DNA of 64,000 nucleotides from CAVVFX01 sp963747535 (GCA_963747535.1 CAVVFX010000006.1:62001-126000), one strand, 5' to 3'; positions 1-8,951 are shown, counted from the first letter of the stretch. Numbers and translations are program-made. Notes: generated by a model not told the origin, from the letters alone.

Positions 1-227
1 ACGGGTTCGACATTCGCCGGACACGCGCTCTCGGCGACCGCTGGTATGAGGACCGGCGCTCTTTGGTCTTGCTGGTTCCCTCCGTAGTAACTGCCGGGGT
101 GGAGCGCAATGTCCTCATCAATCAGGACCATCCCGCTTTTCGTCACGTCCGCGCCACCGCGCCCGCAGCCGTAAAGTGGGATTCGCGCCTTTTCGCTAAG
201 ATGGAACCTGCGAGGGAACACCAATGA
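1..227 (+). CDS. RES-domain protein, C-terminal part (5' truncated by window edge)
   Basis: An open frame enters from the left edge (codons in phase with base 3) and stops at TGA 225-227, giving 74 residues. The residues LGDRWYEDRRSLVLLVPS, then a valine-rich strand and INQDHP, followed by a Phe near the end, fit the C-terminus of RES-domain proteins. Known RES toxins degrade or phosphorylyse NAD+ and are encoded after an Xre-type antitoxin; that partner would lie left of the window and cannot be seen. The stop overlaps the next start codon (ATGA), so the DinB-like gene is probably translationally coupled. The family call is by eye from a partial protein. Confidence 0.72.
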   Translation, partial: GFDIRRTRALGDRWYEDRRSLVLLVPSVVTAGVERNVLINQDHPAFRHVRATAPAAVKWDSRLFAKMEPAREHQ

Positions 228-733
228 AAGCTCTCCTTTTCACCTGTTTTGTGACCGTTGCCGCAGCCCAGACAACCGGGTTTCGCGCCGAGTTCCTCCG
301 ACAACTCGATGACGCCGAGAAGAAGTGTGTCGGGCTTGCCGAAAAAATGCCCGAAGAAAAATACTCCTGGCGACCCGGCGAAGGAGTGCGTTCGATCGGC
401 GAAGTCTACGTTCATATAGCTGCCGCCAACTACCTGTTCAGCGGCTTTGTCGGCGCGAAGATGCCGGCAGGAATAAGTCCGAATATGGAAAAGACCGTGA
501 CTAAGAAAGCCGAAATTGTCGATCTGATGAAGAGGTCATTCGCCTTCGCGCGGCAAGCTGTCACCGCCATGCCTGACGCCGATCTTGAAAAGCCAGTAAA
601 AATGTTCGGCAACACGGTCACCGAGCGTGCGGCACTCCTGGTAATGTCGAACCACCTGCACGAGCATCTGGGACAATCGATCGCCTACGCGCGGACCAAC
701 GGCGTGGTCCCGCCATGGAGTGAGAAGCCGTAA
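224..733 (+). CDS. DinB-like family protein with N-terminal signal-like segment
   Basis: 169 residues. The start ATG overlaps the TGA of the RES gene by 4 nt and has GAGGGAA about 7 nt upstream, so this start is well supported. The N-terminus (MKALLFTCFVTVAAAQ) looks like a secretion signal. The rest fits the DinB/YfiT four-helix bundle: a conserved His in the second helix (VYVHIAAANY, about residue 65) and SNHLHEHLGQ near residue 145, which together supply the His triad that usually binds a divalent metal. Some family members are thiol-dependent transferases, but the substrate here is unknown. An exported DinB-like protein behind a RES gene is an uncommon pairing. Confidence 0.75.
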   Translation: MKALLFTCFVTVAAAQTTGFRAEFLRQLDDAEKKCVGLAEKMPEEKYSWRPGEGVRSIGEVYVHIAAANYLFSGFVGAKMPAGISPNMEKTVTKKAEIVDLMKRSFAFARQAVTAMPDADLEKPVKMFGNTVTERAALLVMSNHLHEHLGQSIAYARTNGVVPPWSEKP

Positions 734-781
734 CCGAGCCGCGAACTTCCGTAGCAAGAAGCCGCTTTTGAACTGGCGTGT

Positions 782-3340
782 TCAGCTTCGGACAACGAAA
801 TACGGCGTTTGGGAAAGATCGTCGCCGAAGCCGGGGAACACAATCCTGTCTCCTGTGAGATAACAGAAATAATATTGCAGCGGATACTTGGAATCAGTGT
901 ACTCCGCGGGAATTACGGCTCGGTTGGCGCCGCGCGTCTGTTGCATCTCGACGGTGCGCCATCTCTCGGCTTGATTGACATGCCGGTAGTACAATCGCGC
1001 CGGCGCTCCCGACATTTCAACGACGAGGTCCTGTCCGCGCTGAAACCGTACCGGCGGAGTATGCGAGAGTCCCTGTAGGGTGACTTGACCGAAATGCCCT
1101 TGCGGATCCATCCCTCCCCGAGGCTGGCCGCGCCTTTTCATGTCCTCGATATCCGCATCAATCTCCGCAAGCCTGTCCAGCCAGTGCCCGCGCAAGTGAG
1201 GAACGGCGCCATAAGTAATGTCGCCAGCATATCGATTCTTCGCCAGATTGGCGAAACCCGCCCACGCCGCGCGCGCTGTCGCATACCGGCTAACGGCCCA
1301 ACTGAATTCCTCCTTTCTTCGCTCGAACTTCCGCCATGCAACCGCCGCCCGCAGTTTTCCAGCGTAGAATTCGCCGAGTCCACTCTGAATTGCCACGTCC
1401 AATTGCCACCGGCGAAACTCGGGTGTATCTTTCACCGGCACCTTCGCCATACTGTCGGCCGCATTCTTTGCCAGACCGTCCAACCAGCGCGCCACTTCCC
1501 AGGGCGAAATCTTATCCAACCTCTTTCCGTCTACCTCCGCATCCGCATACTCATTCACCGTCGCGAACATCTGCGGATCGAACGGGCTCACATTCCCAAA
1601 CACCTTGGGCTTAGGAGTGTCGCTATAAGGCTGCTTCCGATCTCCATCCACGATCGGCATATTCGTATACATCTCGGGCCAATAAGTATTATTCGATCCC
1701 GACGCGCCATGCACCGTCGTCACGATCGGCAGAATGCGACTGGCTGCAGCCAGTGCCTCTTCCGCATGCAAAGCCCCATCGCCAAACTCATTCCGCAGCC
1801 ATCTCCGCCATTGCTCCGGATCCGCATCCGGGTTATAAATGCACCGCCCCCACACCCGATATGTATATGCAAACTTCTGCCAGTCGAATTTCGGATTCAG
1901 CGACGCATCCGCATACCCGCACCGGCCGCCCGGTTTGCCCGACCCCTTGCGTCCCTTGAACGACAGCGGCTCGAACCACTCGACCCCCTGGTCCCCGCAG
2001 AAACTGGACGCCCGTCCATACGCCGCCGCAAACTTCGGATCGCCCCACAACAGCACCCGCTGCGTCCCCGGCCAGATACGATGCAGAATCCCGTACTTCC
2101 GACCCTCCACCAGCAAATCGCCGTATCCATATCGCAGAAACTTCCGCGACCCGTTGCTCAGTGCGAACACCCCGTGGTCCGCCTGACCCTCTGGCGGCAT
2201 CTCCAGTTCGCGAATCCCCGCCTGGTGATACGGCATGCCCATATGCTCGGCCCAATACTTGGGCGAAATGAGCACCGGCATCCCCGTTGCCAGCGCCGTC
2301 TCGATCATCTTGTCGTCCATGCCCTTGGCATGCATGTCGATCTCGATCTTGCGCCCACACCCGGTGATGCCTTCGAACAGCGTCTTCCAGAAATCGTAAC
2401 TGCCCTCGGGAATCCCGCTCTCGCCATGCACCCGCAGCGTCACTCCCGAAATCGCCGGACACGCCTTCAACACCATTCCCAATGCCGCCTTGCAATACTC
2501 CGCATGATTGGCCGACGTCAGCCCGTCGATCTTGTAATTGACGTTCGGACTATCCTCGAACACATACTGATGCGTCCACAATCCGAGCTGGAAATGCAGC
2601 CCGCGCGCCGCCGTCTCATCCGAAATGAAGCGCAGCGTCTCCAGATTCTTATCACGCTCGGCATCCGGCAAGCCCACCGCGCGCACCTTGAACCCCGGCA
2701 CGTCCAGCAGAAACGGATACGCAAAGTAAAAGTACGAATCCGTGACCCCGCGAGGAAAATCGTAGCCCAATCCCAACGCCAGGCTGAAGCGGTTGAACCG
2801 GTGCGACGCGAGCATCGTCAGATACTCCCGCCAATGCTCGCGATCGTGGTACCAGCTCTTGTCCTCGACGTCGCTCTGGAAGCAGCGCGAGATGCTGCGG
2901 ATCACATTCGCCGGCCGGTCGCTCACTTGCGCCGCAAGCTTCAAAGCATCCAAAGCCGCCCGTGCATAACGCACCCGGTCCGCGAGTTCGAGCACGGCGT
3001 AAACCATCCCTCGAACGTCCGTACCGCCCGCCTGCAGCACCGTACGCCCGCCCATCCGGATTTGCGACAGCCGGACCGACTCCGCCGCGCCTCCCTCGTT
3101 CGCCACCAGAACGCACTGTTCGCCGGCCGTTGCCTCCGTCAGCTTCGGTACCACGCGCGACTCCACGCCGCGGCCCTTCAGCGCGGTCTGCAACTCGCCA
3201 ACGGCCCATTTCACGGGAGGCCGGTTGGCCAGATAGTCATCCGGCTCGACGATAATCGCCACGCCGCCGCTCGCGCCCAGTGACACGCGGCCGGCCGCCG
3301 CAACCAGCCCAGCCTGTTTGAGAAATTCACGCCGCCTCAT
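782..3340 (-). CDS. Tat-exported alpha-glucuronidase-like glycoside hydrolase (putative)
   Basis: 852 residues. MRRREFLKQAG is a twin-arginine export signal followed by a small hydrophobic stretch. Residues about 27-130 resemble the mixed alpha/beta N-terminal domain that precedes the barrel in GH67/GH115-type alpha-glucuronidases and GH20 enzymes (a hydrophobic strand, ANRPPVKWAVGELQ, then alternating strands). A central domain of about 170-560 reads like a (beta/alpha)8 barrel, with acidic and His residues at strand ends such as RVHGESGIPEG and EIDMHAKGMDD. The C-terminus is helical and then beta. It probably acts on plant or microbial polysaccharide in the periplasm. No GH family is assigned and the catalytic acids are not proven. 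It converges on the DinB gene with 48 bp between. Confidence 0.6.
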   Translation of the reverse strand: MRRREFLKQAGLVAAAGRVSLGASGGVAIIVEPDDYLANRPPVKWAVGELQTALKGRGVESRVVPKLTEATAGEQCVLVANEGGAAESVRLSQIRMGGRTVLQAGGTDVRGMVYAVLELADRVRYARAALDALKLAAQVSDRPANVIRSISRCFQSDVEDKSWYHDREHWREYLTMLASHRFNRFSLALGLGYDFPRGVTDSYFYFAYPFLLDVPGFKVRAVGLPDAERDKNLETLRFISDETAARGLHFQLGLWTHQYVFEDSPNVNYKIDGLTSANHAEYCKAALGMVLKACPAISGVTLRVHGESGIPEGSYDFWKTLFEGITGCGRKIEIDMHAKGMDDKMIETALATGMPVLISPKYWAEHMGMPYHQAGIRELEMPPEGQADHGVFALSNGSRKFLRYGYGDLLVEGRKYGILHRIWPGTQRVLLWGDPKFAAAYGRASSFCGDQGVEWFEPLSFKGRKGSGKPGGRCGYADASLNPKFDWQKFAYTYRVWGRCIYNPDADPEQWRRWLRNEFGDGALHAEEALAAASRILPIVTTVHGASGSNNTYWPEMYTNMPIVDGDRKQPYSDTPKPKVFGNVSPFDPQMFATVNEYADAEVDGKRLDKISPWEVARWLDGLAKNAADSMAKVPVKDTPEFRRWQLDVAIQSGLGEFYAGKLRAAVAWRKFERRKEEFSWAVSRYATARAAWAGFANLAKNRYAGDITYGAVPHLRGHWLDRLAEIDADIEDMKRRGQPRGGMDPQGHFGQVTLQGLSHTPPVRFQRGQDLVVEMSGAPARLYYRHVNQAERWRTVEMQQTRGANRAVIPAEYTDSKYPLQYYFCYLTGDRIVFPGFGDDLSQTPYFVVRS

Positions 3341-3630
3341 GGATACAGCTTATAACGCTGTGCCGGAACCCGTAAGGCAGATCGCCGCTGCAAGCAGCGT
3401 CCCGGACTTTGACCAGTTGAATTTCAACTTCTTGCGCAGCAGCGGGCACATGTAATGGGGAAGGCAGGTTTCTCCGCCTTCGTCTCGAATGGTCGGGTGA
3501 AAGGCAAAGCCGCAGGAACGGCCACAACCCAGGCCGATTCGCACACTAAGCCTTCCGCTTGCGCGACAAAGGGCGACCAGGGGGTCGTGCCCGGAGGGCG
3601 CCTGGGACGTGGCGTCCTCCCCACAAAAGA

Positions 3631-3969
3631 TCAGGGAGCAGTCCTTACCGCCTGCTCGTGCATGCGCTCGCGTTTCTCCACCTTTGTCGATCGCTTCTTG
3701 CCGTCCGCGTCAACCAGCGTAAGTGTGTCCTTCTTGGTATCGAACTTCACCGGGTCGTTTACCGCCAGTTTCAAAGGCTTTTCGTACTCGACCGTGTAGT
3801 TGAACTCTCCGTCGCTGACGGTACACACGTAGCGATGCACCAGTTTCTTGCCGACGCCAAGGTCCTTGACGTCAATCGCGACCAAATGGCCTTCCTTCCA
3901 GGGAGCCGCCTTGGAAAAGAGCGCGACCGGCGTTGCGGCCAACAATACCAGCAAGGTTCTTCTGTTCAT
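3631..3969 (-). CDS. Small exported protein of unknown function
   Basis: 112 residues from the ATG at 3969. This start is preferred because MNRRTLLVLLAATPVALFSKA is a compact signal peptide; an upstream in-frame ATG at 3990 would add seven residues (MMVVDNV) in front. The mature part is basic and beta-rich (VHRYVCTVSDGEFNYTVEYE) and ends in a Lys/Arg-rich tail. It has a single Cys and no motif I recognise. It is divergent from the chemoreceptor gene across a 454 bp intergenic region. No function is proposed. Confidence 0.6.
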   Translation of the reverse strand: MNRRTLLVLLAATPVALFSKAAPWKEGHLVAIDVKDLGVGKKLVHRYVCTVSDGEFNYTVEYEKPLKLAVNDPVKFDTKKDTLTLVDADGKKRSTKVEKRERMHEQAVRTAP

Positions 3970-4423
3970 GACATTATCTACCACCATCATCCTTTGAACC
4001 CGCCCTTCAAGTCAAAGTTGAGGCATGCCGAAGTAGTTGTAAGCTTGCGAAACGGCGACGGCAACAAACGGGATGTGAAGCATAAAGAAAACATAAAGTG
4101 AATTTGTTCGTGCAAATTGTGTTGGTGACCCCGATCCTGCCGGGAGAAGCGCAGGGAAGATGCTTGGGTCCGTCGCTGGTGCAACCCGCTGCTGTCCCTG
4201 ACGTGGCCGGATGACAAGTCTCGCGGGGTCGCCAACCGCTTTCCACGAGCATCGACGCCTGGTATCGGGAGCGTCGCGAGGTCTTGACTGCAGGCGAGGA
4301 AATTGATAGAGCAGCCTAAAGATCTGCGCGGATTCGGACGATAAGAGATCAGAGCCGGATGGCGGCTGGGAAGCCGGCATAGCGTTGTAGCCCCGCCAAA
4401 CGAACATCATAGGAAACAGGACC
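3970..4423. other. Intergenic region upstream of the chemoreceptor gene
   Basis: 454 bp without a supported gene. It holds the structured RNA candidate at 4124-4233. Downstream of it are further hairpin-capable segments: CGACGC pairing with GCGTCG around 4253-4277, and GCCGG pairing with CCGGC around 4353-4378, just before the ribosome binding site of the chemoreceptor gene. The longer reading frames here are shadows on the opposite strand of the neighbouring genes. Confidence 0.5.
4124..4233 (+). ncRNA. Structured leader RNA candidate, riboswitch-like
   Basis: A 110-nt element is closed by a 10-bp helix: GGTGACCCCG (4124-4133) with CGGGGTCGCC (4224-4233), one G-U pair. Inside, CAGGGA (4152-4157) pairs with TCCCTG (4195-4200), enclosing GGGT/ACCC (4166-4169 with 4184-4187). 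GACGTG (4200-4205) can pair imperfectly with CAAGTC (4215-4220). A competing helix, CCTGC (4136-4140) with GCAGG (4151-4155), excludes the CAGGGA pairing, as expected of a switch. Short strings such as AGGGAA, GGTGCAACCC and GTCCC recall a cobalamin riboswitch core, but GCCACTG and the rest of the consensus are missing, so the class is left open. The element ends 190 nt before the chemoreceptor start. Confidence 0.4.
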
Positions 4424-5959
4424 ATGCAATCACGAATGACCATCGGCAAGAAACTACTCACTAGTGTTGGATCGCTGCTCATCCTGACACTAGCATTGGG
4501 GATCGCTTCGCTAAGCAGCATCAGTAGCTTGACGGCCCGGTTGGATACAGCTTCGCAGAAAACCGCGCGGAGGTTGAAACTGGCGAGCGCGGTCGGCCTG
4601 GCAGGCGCTGAAATGCTGGCCGGCCAGCGCGGCATCGCTGCCTACGCGTTCGCAAAATCACCGGACGGGGTGGATAAATCGAAGGCATTGATTCGATCGG
4701 CGGCCGATCAATGGCAAAAGTCGTTGGAAGAGTTCCGGCCGCTCATTGTCACGGCGGAGGGCCGTCAAATTACGGACAGGTTGCAAGATCAGTTGAGCAG
4801 GTGGGTTGCAGCTCTGGGCGAGGCAGAGCGATTGGCGGATCAGGGCGATGGTGACGGAACACTGAAGATCGCAAAAGAAAAGGGCCTTCCCATTTACGAA
4901 GAGAACCGGGATCAGTCGACACGGCTGATGGCGCTTCAGGACGAGATGTTGGCACGGGACGCCGAAGCAGCGGCGTCCCTGAGCAATACCAGCCATTTGA
5001 CCGCTATCGTTCTTTTGGTTCTATCACTGGGGGTGGGAGTCGCGGTCGTAGTCATCGTGAGAAAAACCAGCGTCACGCTGCAGACCGCTGTCTCCGCTCT
5101 GGGTGAGACCTCAGAAAACGTTGCAAGCGCGGCCGTTCAGATTTCCGCTTCCAGCCAGGCACTGGCGCAGGGTGTCTCCGAACAGGCCGCCTCGATCGCG
5201 GAGACCTCGGCATCCAGCGAGGAAATCACCACCATGACGCGACGAACCGCGGATCACTCCCGAACGGCCGCCGACTTGATGGATCAAACGCACACCGTGG
5301 TAACCGACGCAAATCGAACCCTGGAGCTAATGCAGGCGTCGATGCGCGACATTAATACGTCGAGCGACAAGATCGGCCAGATCATCAAAGTGATCGACGG
5401 CATCGCGTTTCAGACGAATATACTGGCACTGAACGCGGCCGTTGAAGCGGCCCGCGCCGGTGATGCAGGAATGGGATTCGCTGTCGTGGCGGATGAGGTG
5501 AGAAATCTGGCACAACGGTCGGCACAGGCGGCTAAAGATACGGCTGGATTGATCGAAGAATCGATCTCGAAATCCAGCGAGGGCCGCAACAAACTCGACC
5601 AGCTGTCGATCGCCATTCGAGCGATTACGGAAAGGTCGGACAAAGTGAAATCACTGATCAACGAGGTTCGCGTGGGAAGCGAAGAGCAATCTCGCGGAGT
5701 CGAGCAGATCGCGAAAGCGATGACCCAAATGGAGCAGGTCACCCAGACCTCCGCGGCGAGCGCGCAACAGGCCGCATCGGCAGGAGAATCCATGAGCGCC
5801 CAGGCGAAAAGTATGCGACAAGTTGCCGAGGATTTGGAGCAATTGGTCGGTGTGACGGGACAACACGCGCCGATTGGCCGGACGGCATACCACTCTCCGA
5901 CTCCGGGCCCGCATCGCACGCCCTTCGAGGCGGCAACGCACGACGGTGACTCCTGGTGA
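4424..5959 (+). CDS. Methyl-accepting chemotaxis protein
   Basis: 511 residues; start ATG with GGAAACAGG just upstream. TM1 is at about 12-31 and TM2 at about 192-213, enclosing a helical periplasmic sensor of about 160 residues that looks like a four-helix bundle. The cytoplasmic part is one long coiled-coil hairpin (about 225-480) whose tip (IAFQTNILALNAAVEAARAG, from about residue 326) is the invariant CheA/CheW-binding site. No clear HAMP domain is visible between TM2 and the coiled coil. Glu/Gln-rich heptads flanking the tip are likely methylation sites. The C-terminal tail of about 35 residues is Pro/His-rich and ends GDSW, which is not the classical CheR-tethering pentapeptide. No che genes are nearby, so it is an orphan receptor; ligand unknown. 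Confidence 0.92.
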   Translation: MQSRMTIGKKLLTSVGSLLILTLALGIASLSSISSLTARLDTASQKTARRLKLASAVGLAGAEMLAGQRGIAAYAFAKSPDGVDKSKALIRSAADQWQKSLEEFRPLIVTAEGRQITDRLQDQLSRWVAALGEAERLADQGDGDGTLKIAKEKGLPIYEENRDQSTRLMALQDEMLARDAEAAASLSNTSHLTAIVLLVLSLGVGVAVVVIVRKTSVTLQTAVSALGETSENVASAAVQISASSQALAQGVSEQAASIAETSASSEEITTMTRRTADHSRTAADLMDQTHTVVTDANRTLELMQASMRDINTSSDKIGQIIKVIDGIAFQTNILALNAAVEAARAGDAGMGFAVVADEVRNLAQRSAQAAKDTAGLIEESISKSSEGRNKLDQLSIAIRAITERSDKVKSLINEVRVGSEEQSRGVEQIAKAMTQMEQVTQTSAASAQQAASAGESMSAQAKSMRQVAEDLEQLVGVTGQHAPIGRTAYHSPTPGPHRTPFEAATHDGDSW

Positions 5960-6041
5960 AAGGCGGGTTCCGCGAAGACCTCTGGTTGCAATCGCCTTGG
6001 CTATGTAGATTGACCACAACGCACCTGCCTAAAGAGGGGCC

Positions 6042-6107
6042 GGCGAAACCGCCTGCCCCACCCAACGCAAACATTGGACTCGCAAGGGTGGCGCGGGCGG
6101 TTTCGCC
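6042..6107. terminator. Inverted repeat between convergent genes, bidirectional terminator candidate
   Basis: GGCGAAACCGCC (6042-6053) and GGCGGTTTCGCC (6096-6107) are perfect inverted copies. Counting adjacent pairs the stem reaches 15 bp with one G-U, and the loop is about 36 nt. It sits in the 155 bp between the convergent chemoreceptor and glycosyltransferase genes. There is no T-tract, so intrinsic termination is inferred from position and stem strength only. Confidence 0.5.
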
Positions 6108-6114
6108 TGAGTTG

Positions 6115-8076
6115 CTAACCGCGGGGCAGACTGCGGTCGAGGGTAGGGGGAACCTGCGCGGATCGGGCCGCGGGAGAGGTGCAGTTCTTGGCGCGCCATG
6201 TTTTGGAAATGGCGACCAGGCTGGCCAGAAGCCCGAGTCCTGTAAGGAGGCCGGGCATGGACGCCGGCGCGAGAGGCGGCAGGTACTCGTCGATCAACTC
6301 CTTGAAGGCTCGTGGATTAACCAGATGGAAGCGCATTTCGCAAGGCCAAAACTCCCGGATTTTGCCGACCATCTGTTCGGTCGGCACTTCCTGAGTCGCG
6401 ACGTAGAGTTGTCCCGCTACGACGCGGAAAGGAAGCACAGTCCATCGACGCGCAAGGTCCGCGGGGATGGCGCGAGTCACTTCGGGGCAGATGAGATCGG
6501 TGTGGGGTTTACCGGCCGGGAGGTCTTGTTGCAAACCCAGTGCCTCGTATAATTGCTCTTCACTTAATTTGCCCAGTTGCATCAGGTACTCACCGATTCT
6601 CACGCCCACCGGTTGCGCGGCCAAGGCAGAGTCCAGTTCCTCTCCTGTGACATATCCGGAGTCCACCAGGATCTCACCAAGTTTGCGGCGCTCGGTCACC
6701 AACGCGGCACGATTGGGGTACGCGTGCTCCGTCTTCAGCCAGCGCAACGGCAGACCCCGGAGCCGAGCATTCGCGTAGCTCCAGATGGCCTTGAAAGCCG
6801 CGCAGCAGTTGATTAAGTTCGCCCAGGGAACGCGAAAGGGAACCAGTAGCGCGAACTTCCATCCATAGACCAGGCTAGAGCAGTAGATGCGAATCACCAG
6901 CTGAGGTATCACCAACAGCGCCGGCCACCAGCCGAGTTTCCATAACCAACCAACCCGAAATTCCCCACCCAAACGCCATTGAGTGTGGAGTGCGCTTGCC
7001 ATGATCCAGGTTATGATCCCGTACAGGCAAAGCACATTAGTAAGGGGCGTAAGCATATTACAGACGAGTCCTTTTCGGTCGCGCCAGAACCAGTAAAACT
7101 GCGATAGCGTGTCCCGCCAGCCATGTTTTTGCCAGGACTGCAGTCCGATGCCGGTCACCCATCGGCTCCTTTGGGTCACCGCCTTGCGGAAGGTCTGAGC
7201 GAAGAACTCCCTGGTCGCGACAAAGCTTCCATCGCGACGCAGGATTCGGATGAACTTCTGCCGGTAGCCAAGCCGGTGGATGCGGAATCCGATCTCGTAG
7301 TCCTCGGTCAGTGAAGTAGCATCGAATATCTGGTTAGAATGAGCTGCTGCGATGCTTTCGAGGGCCCTGCGAGAGAACCCGGTCCCAACTCCGCACGACG
7401 GAACAAAACCTCCCAAGGCGTCCCTGGCGGGCATATCCTTGAACTGGAACTCAGCGAATTCGTCGCAATACACGCCGTGCGTGAACTGTCGAAGAGGTGT
7501 GGGCAGAGCGAGGACCGGAATCTGGACCATGTCATACCACTGGGCGTAGTAGTTCAGCCAACGAAGATCGTCCGGATGGATTACGTCTTCGGCATCGTGC
7601 ACTACGATCATTTCGAACCGGACATTGTTTCCTTCCTCGTATAGGAGCATGCGTTGAAAGATCCAATTCAGGTTGTCGGCTTTCGATGTGCCTCCAGGGT
7701 GGGGCGTCATGGAAAGATGAACGTTCCGATAGCGGTTGCACACCTCGGTTGCCGCGGCAACTGTCGGAGTGTCATTGGGGTAGACCCCAATGAAGAAGTC
7801 GTAGTTCCGGTAGCGGATACTGCGGATGTTGTGCTCGACCATGTCGCGAATCACACTGTGTTCGTGCCAGAGGCAAACGAAGATCGCCATGCGGCGTTGG
7901 GGAACGGCGTCGAGTTCGGCTTCCGTGGGGCTGCGCAGTTGTATACATGAAGTGAAGCGAAATCGCAGCCAGGCATAGGCTGCCGCCAGCACGATGAACA
8001 GATCGTCGAAGCCGTTCAAAATCACCCAGAGGGCCAGGGGCGCCATGAGGGTTGCGATCCAACGGTCAAGGGACAT
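6115..8076 (-). CDS. NfrB-like membrane glycosyltransferase with C-terminal MshEN domain
   Basis: 653 residues. TM helices lie near the N-terminus (about 8-38). The GT2 domain (about 60-330) shows VVHDAEDVIHP for nucleotide-sugar/metal binding, TEDYEIGFRIHRLGY with the catalytic Asp region, and QRSRWVTG (the QxxRW motif of processive or membrane GTs). Several TM helices follow (about 345-430). Residues about 460-600 match an MshEN/GSPII_E N-terminal domain (LGEILVDSGYVTGEELDSAL then LAAQ), a fold that binds c-di-GMP in MshE. A last hydrophobic helix follows near 620. This is the arrangement of NfrB, partner of the N4 phage receptor in enterobacteria, where it is a c-di-GMP-dependent glycan-secretion enzyme. 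Export of a surface glycan under c-di-GMP control is the likely role; no NfrA-like gene is next to it. Confidence 0.82.
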   Translation of the reverse strand: MSLDRWIATLMAPLALWVILNGFDDLFIVLAAAYAWLRFRFTSCIQLRSPTEAELDAVPQRRMAIFVCLWHEHSVIRDMVEHNIRSIRYRNYDFFIGVYPNDTPTVAAATEVCNRYRNVHLSMTPHPGGTSKADNLNWIFQRMLLYEEGNNVRFEMIVVHDAEDVIHPDDLRWLNYYAQWYDMVQIPVLALPTPLRQFTHGVYCDEFAEFQFKDMPARDALGGFVPSCGVGTGFSRRALESIAAAHSNQIFDATSLTEDYEIGFRIHRLGYRQKFIRILRRDGSFVATREFFAQTFRKAVTQRSRWVTGIGLQSWQKHGWRDTLSQFYWFWRDRKGLVCNMLTPLTNVLCLYGIITWIMASALHTQWRLGGEFRVGWLWKLGWWPALLVIPQLVIRIYCSSLVYGWKFALLVPFRVPWANLINCCAAFKAIWSYANARLRGLPLRWLKTEHAYPNRAALVTERRKLGEILVDSGYVTGEELDSALAAQPVGVRIGEYLMQLGKLSEEQLYEALGLQQDLPAGKPHTDLICPEVTRAIPADLARRWTVLPFRVVAGQLYVATQEVPTEQMVGKIREFWPCEMRFHLVNPRAFKELIDEYLPPLAPASMPGLLTGLGLLASLVAISKTWRAKNCTSPAARSAQVPPTLDRSLPRG

Positions 8077-8120
8077 GATACGGTTTAAAACACTAGTACC
8101 CTGGAGTCAGGCAAATTCTC

Positions 8121-8951
8121 ATGAATTTTCTGGCTACCTGGATACGAACGGATCTAAGGAGTTGGGTTGGGTGGATCGCCATTCTGGCCTCCCTGCTCCG
8201 ACCGGCGACGGCGGCCGGCGTTGATTTTGCGATCTTGGGCGATCGTACGGGTAATGCGGTATCCGGCGTCTACGAGCGGGTAATCAAAGAAATTGCGGCC
8301 CACCATCCCGACTTTGTAATTAATGTGGGGGATACGATCGAAGGAATGGACGATACGACTGCGGCCGCCCAATGGAACGAGATCCGGCCGCTATGGAAGA
8401 CATTCGGGGATATTCCGTTCTATCTCGTACCGGGGAATCACGACATCTGGTCGCCCGCATCCGAGCGGATCTGGCGCGCGCAAACCGGTCATCCGCCTCA
8501 GTACAGCTTCGATTTCGGGAGCCTCCATATCACGGTGTTGGATAACTCCCGCAGCGAAGGATTAGGGGCGGACCAGATGAGCTTCCTCGAGTCCGATCTC
8601 GCGGCGCACGCGGTTCAAAACCCCAAATTCATTTTCTTTCACAGGCCGTTCTGGCTGGTACCGATCAAATTTCAGAATGGAAATTTCCCGTTGCATCGGA
8701 TCGCGCGGAAGTATGGCGCGGGCTTCGTGGTGAGTGGACATGCGCACGAGTTCGACCGCTCGGAGTATGACGGGGTTCAATACATTATGGTTGGAAGCTC
8801 AGGCGGAAGCTTAAGCCACGGAAAGGGCGCAACTCCCGGCAAAACAAATTTGGACGGGCTGTATTTCGGCTATGCATGGGTACATATCGAGGGCAGCACG
8901 GCAAAGCTCGAGTTCCGCCGTGTCGAGGCTCAAAGCGGTTGGGGCAAGTGA
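8121..8951 (+). CDS. Exported calcineurin-like metallophosphoesterase
   Basis: 276 residues. The N-terminus (about 1-34) is a long signal or anchor ending TAAG. The metallophosphoesterase motifs appear in order: FAILGDRTG (motif I, with DRT in place of the usual DxH), NVGDTIEG (GDxx), VPGNHDIW (GNHD), FFHRPFW (His) and VVSGHAHEFD (GHxH). The substitution at motif I removes one of the usual metal ligands; related periplasmic members also show it. The substrate could be a phosphomonoester or phosphodiester in the envelope. It is divergent from the glycosyltransferase with 44 bp between them, and its 3' end overlaps the convergent next gene by 22 bp. Confidence 0.82.
   Translation: MNFLATWIRTDLRSWVGWIAILASLLRPATAAGVDFAILGDRTGNAVSGVYERVIKEIAAHHPDFVINVGDTIEGMDDTTAAAQWNEIRPLWKTFGDIPFYLVPGNHDIWSPASERIWRAQTGHPPQYSFDFGSLHITVLDNSRSEGLGADQMSFLESDLAAHAVQNPKFIFFHRPFWLVPIKFQNGNFPLHRIARKYGAGFVVSGHAHEFDRSEYDGVQYIMVGSSGGSLSHGKGATPGKTNLDGLYFGYAWVHIEGSTAKLEFRRVEAQSGWGK

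Noticed and set aside
1085..3283. A 732-codon open frame on the plus strand
   Set aside because: It is antisense to the glycoside-hydrolase-like gene, rich in Arg, His and Pro, and without any domain; a shadow caused by high GC.
3559..4101. A 180-codon open frame on the plus strand before the chemoreceptor gene
   Set aside because: Lies antisense to the small exported protein gene and has no signal, motif or ribosome binding site.
4124..4233. Calling the leader a cobalamin riboswitch outright
   Set aside because: Only AGGGAA, a near GGTGnnAnCC and GTCCC fit; the GCCACTG-type segment and the remaining core are absent, so it is kept as an unassigned structured RNA.
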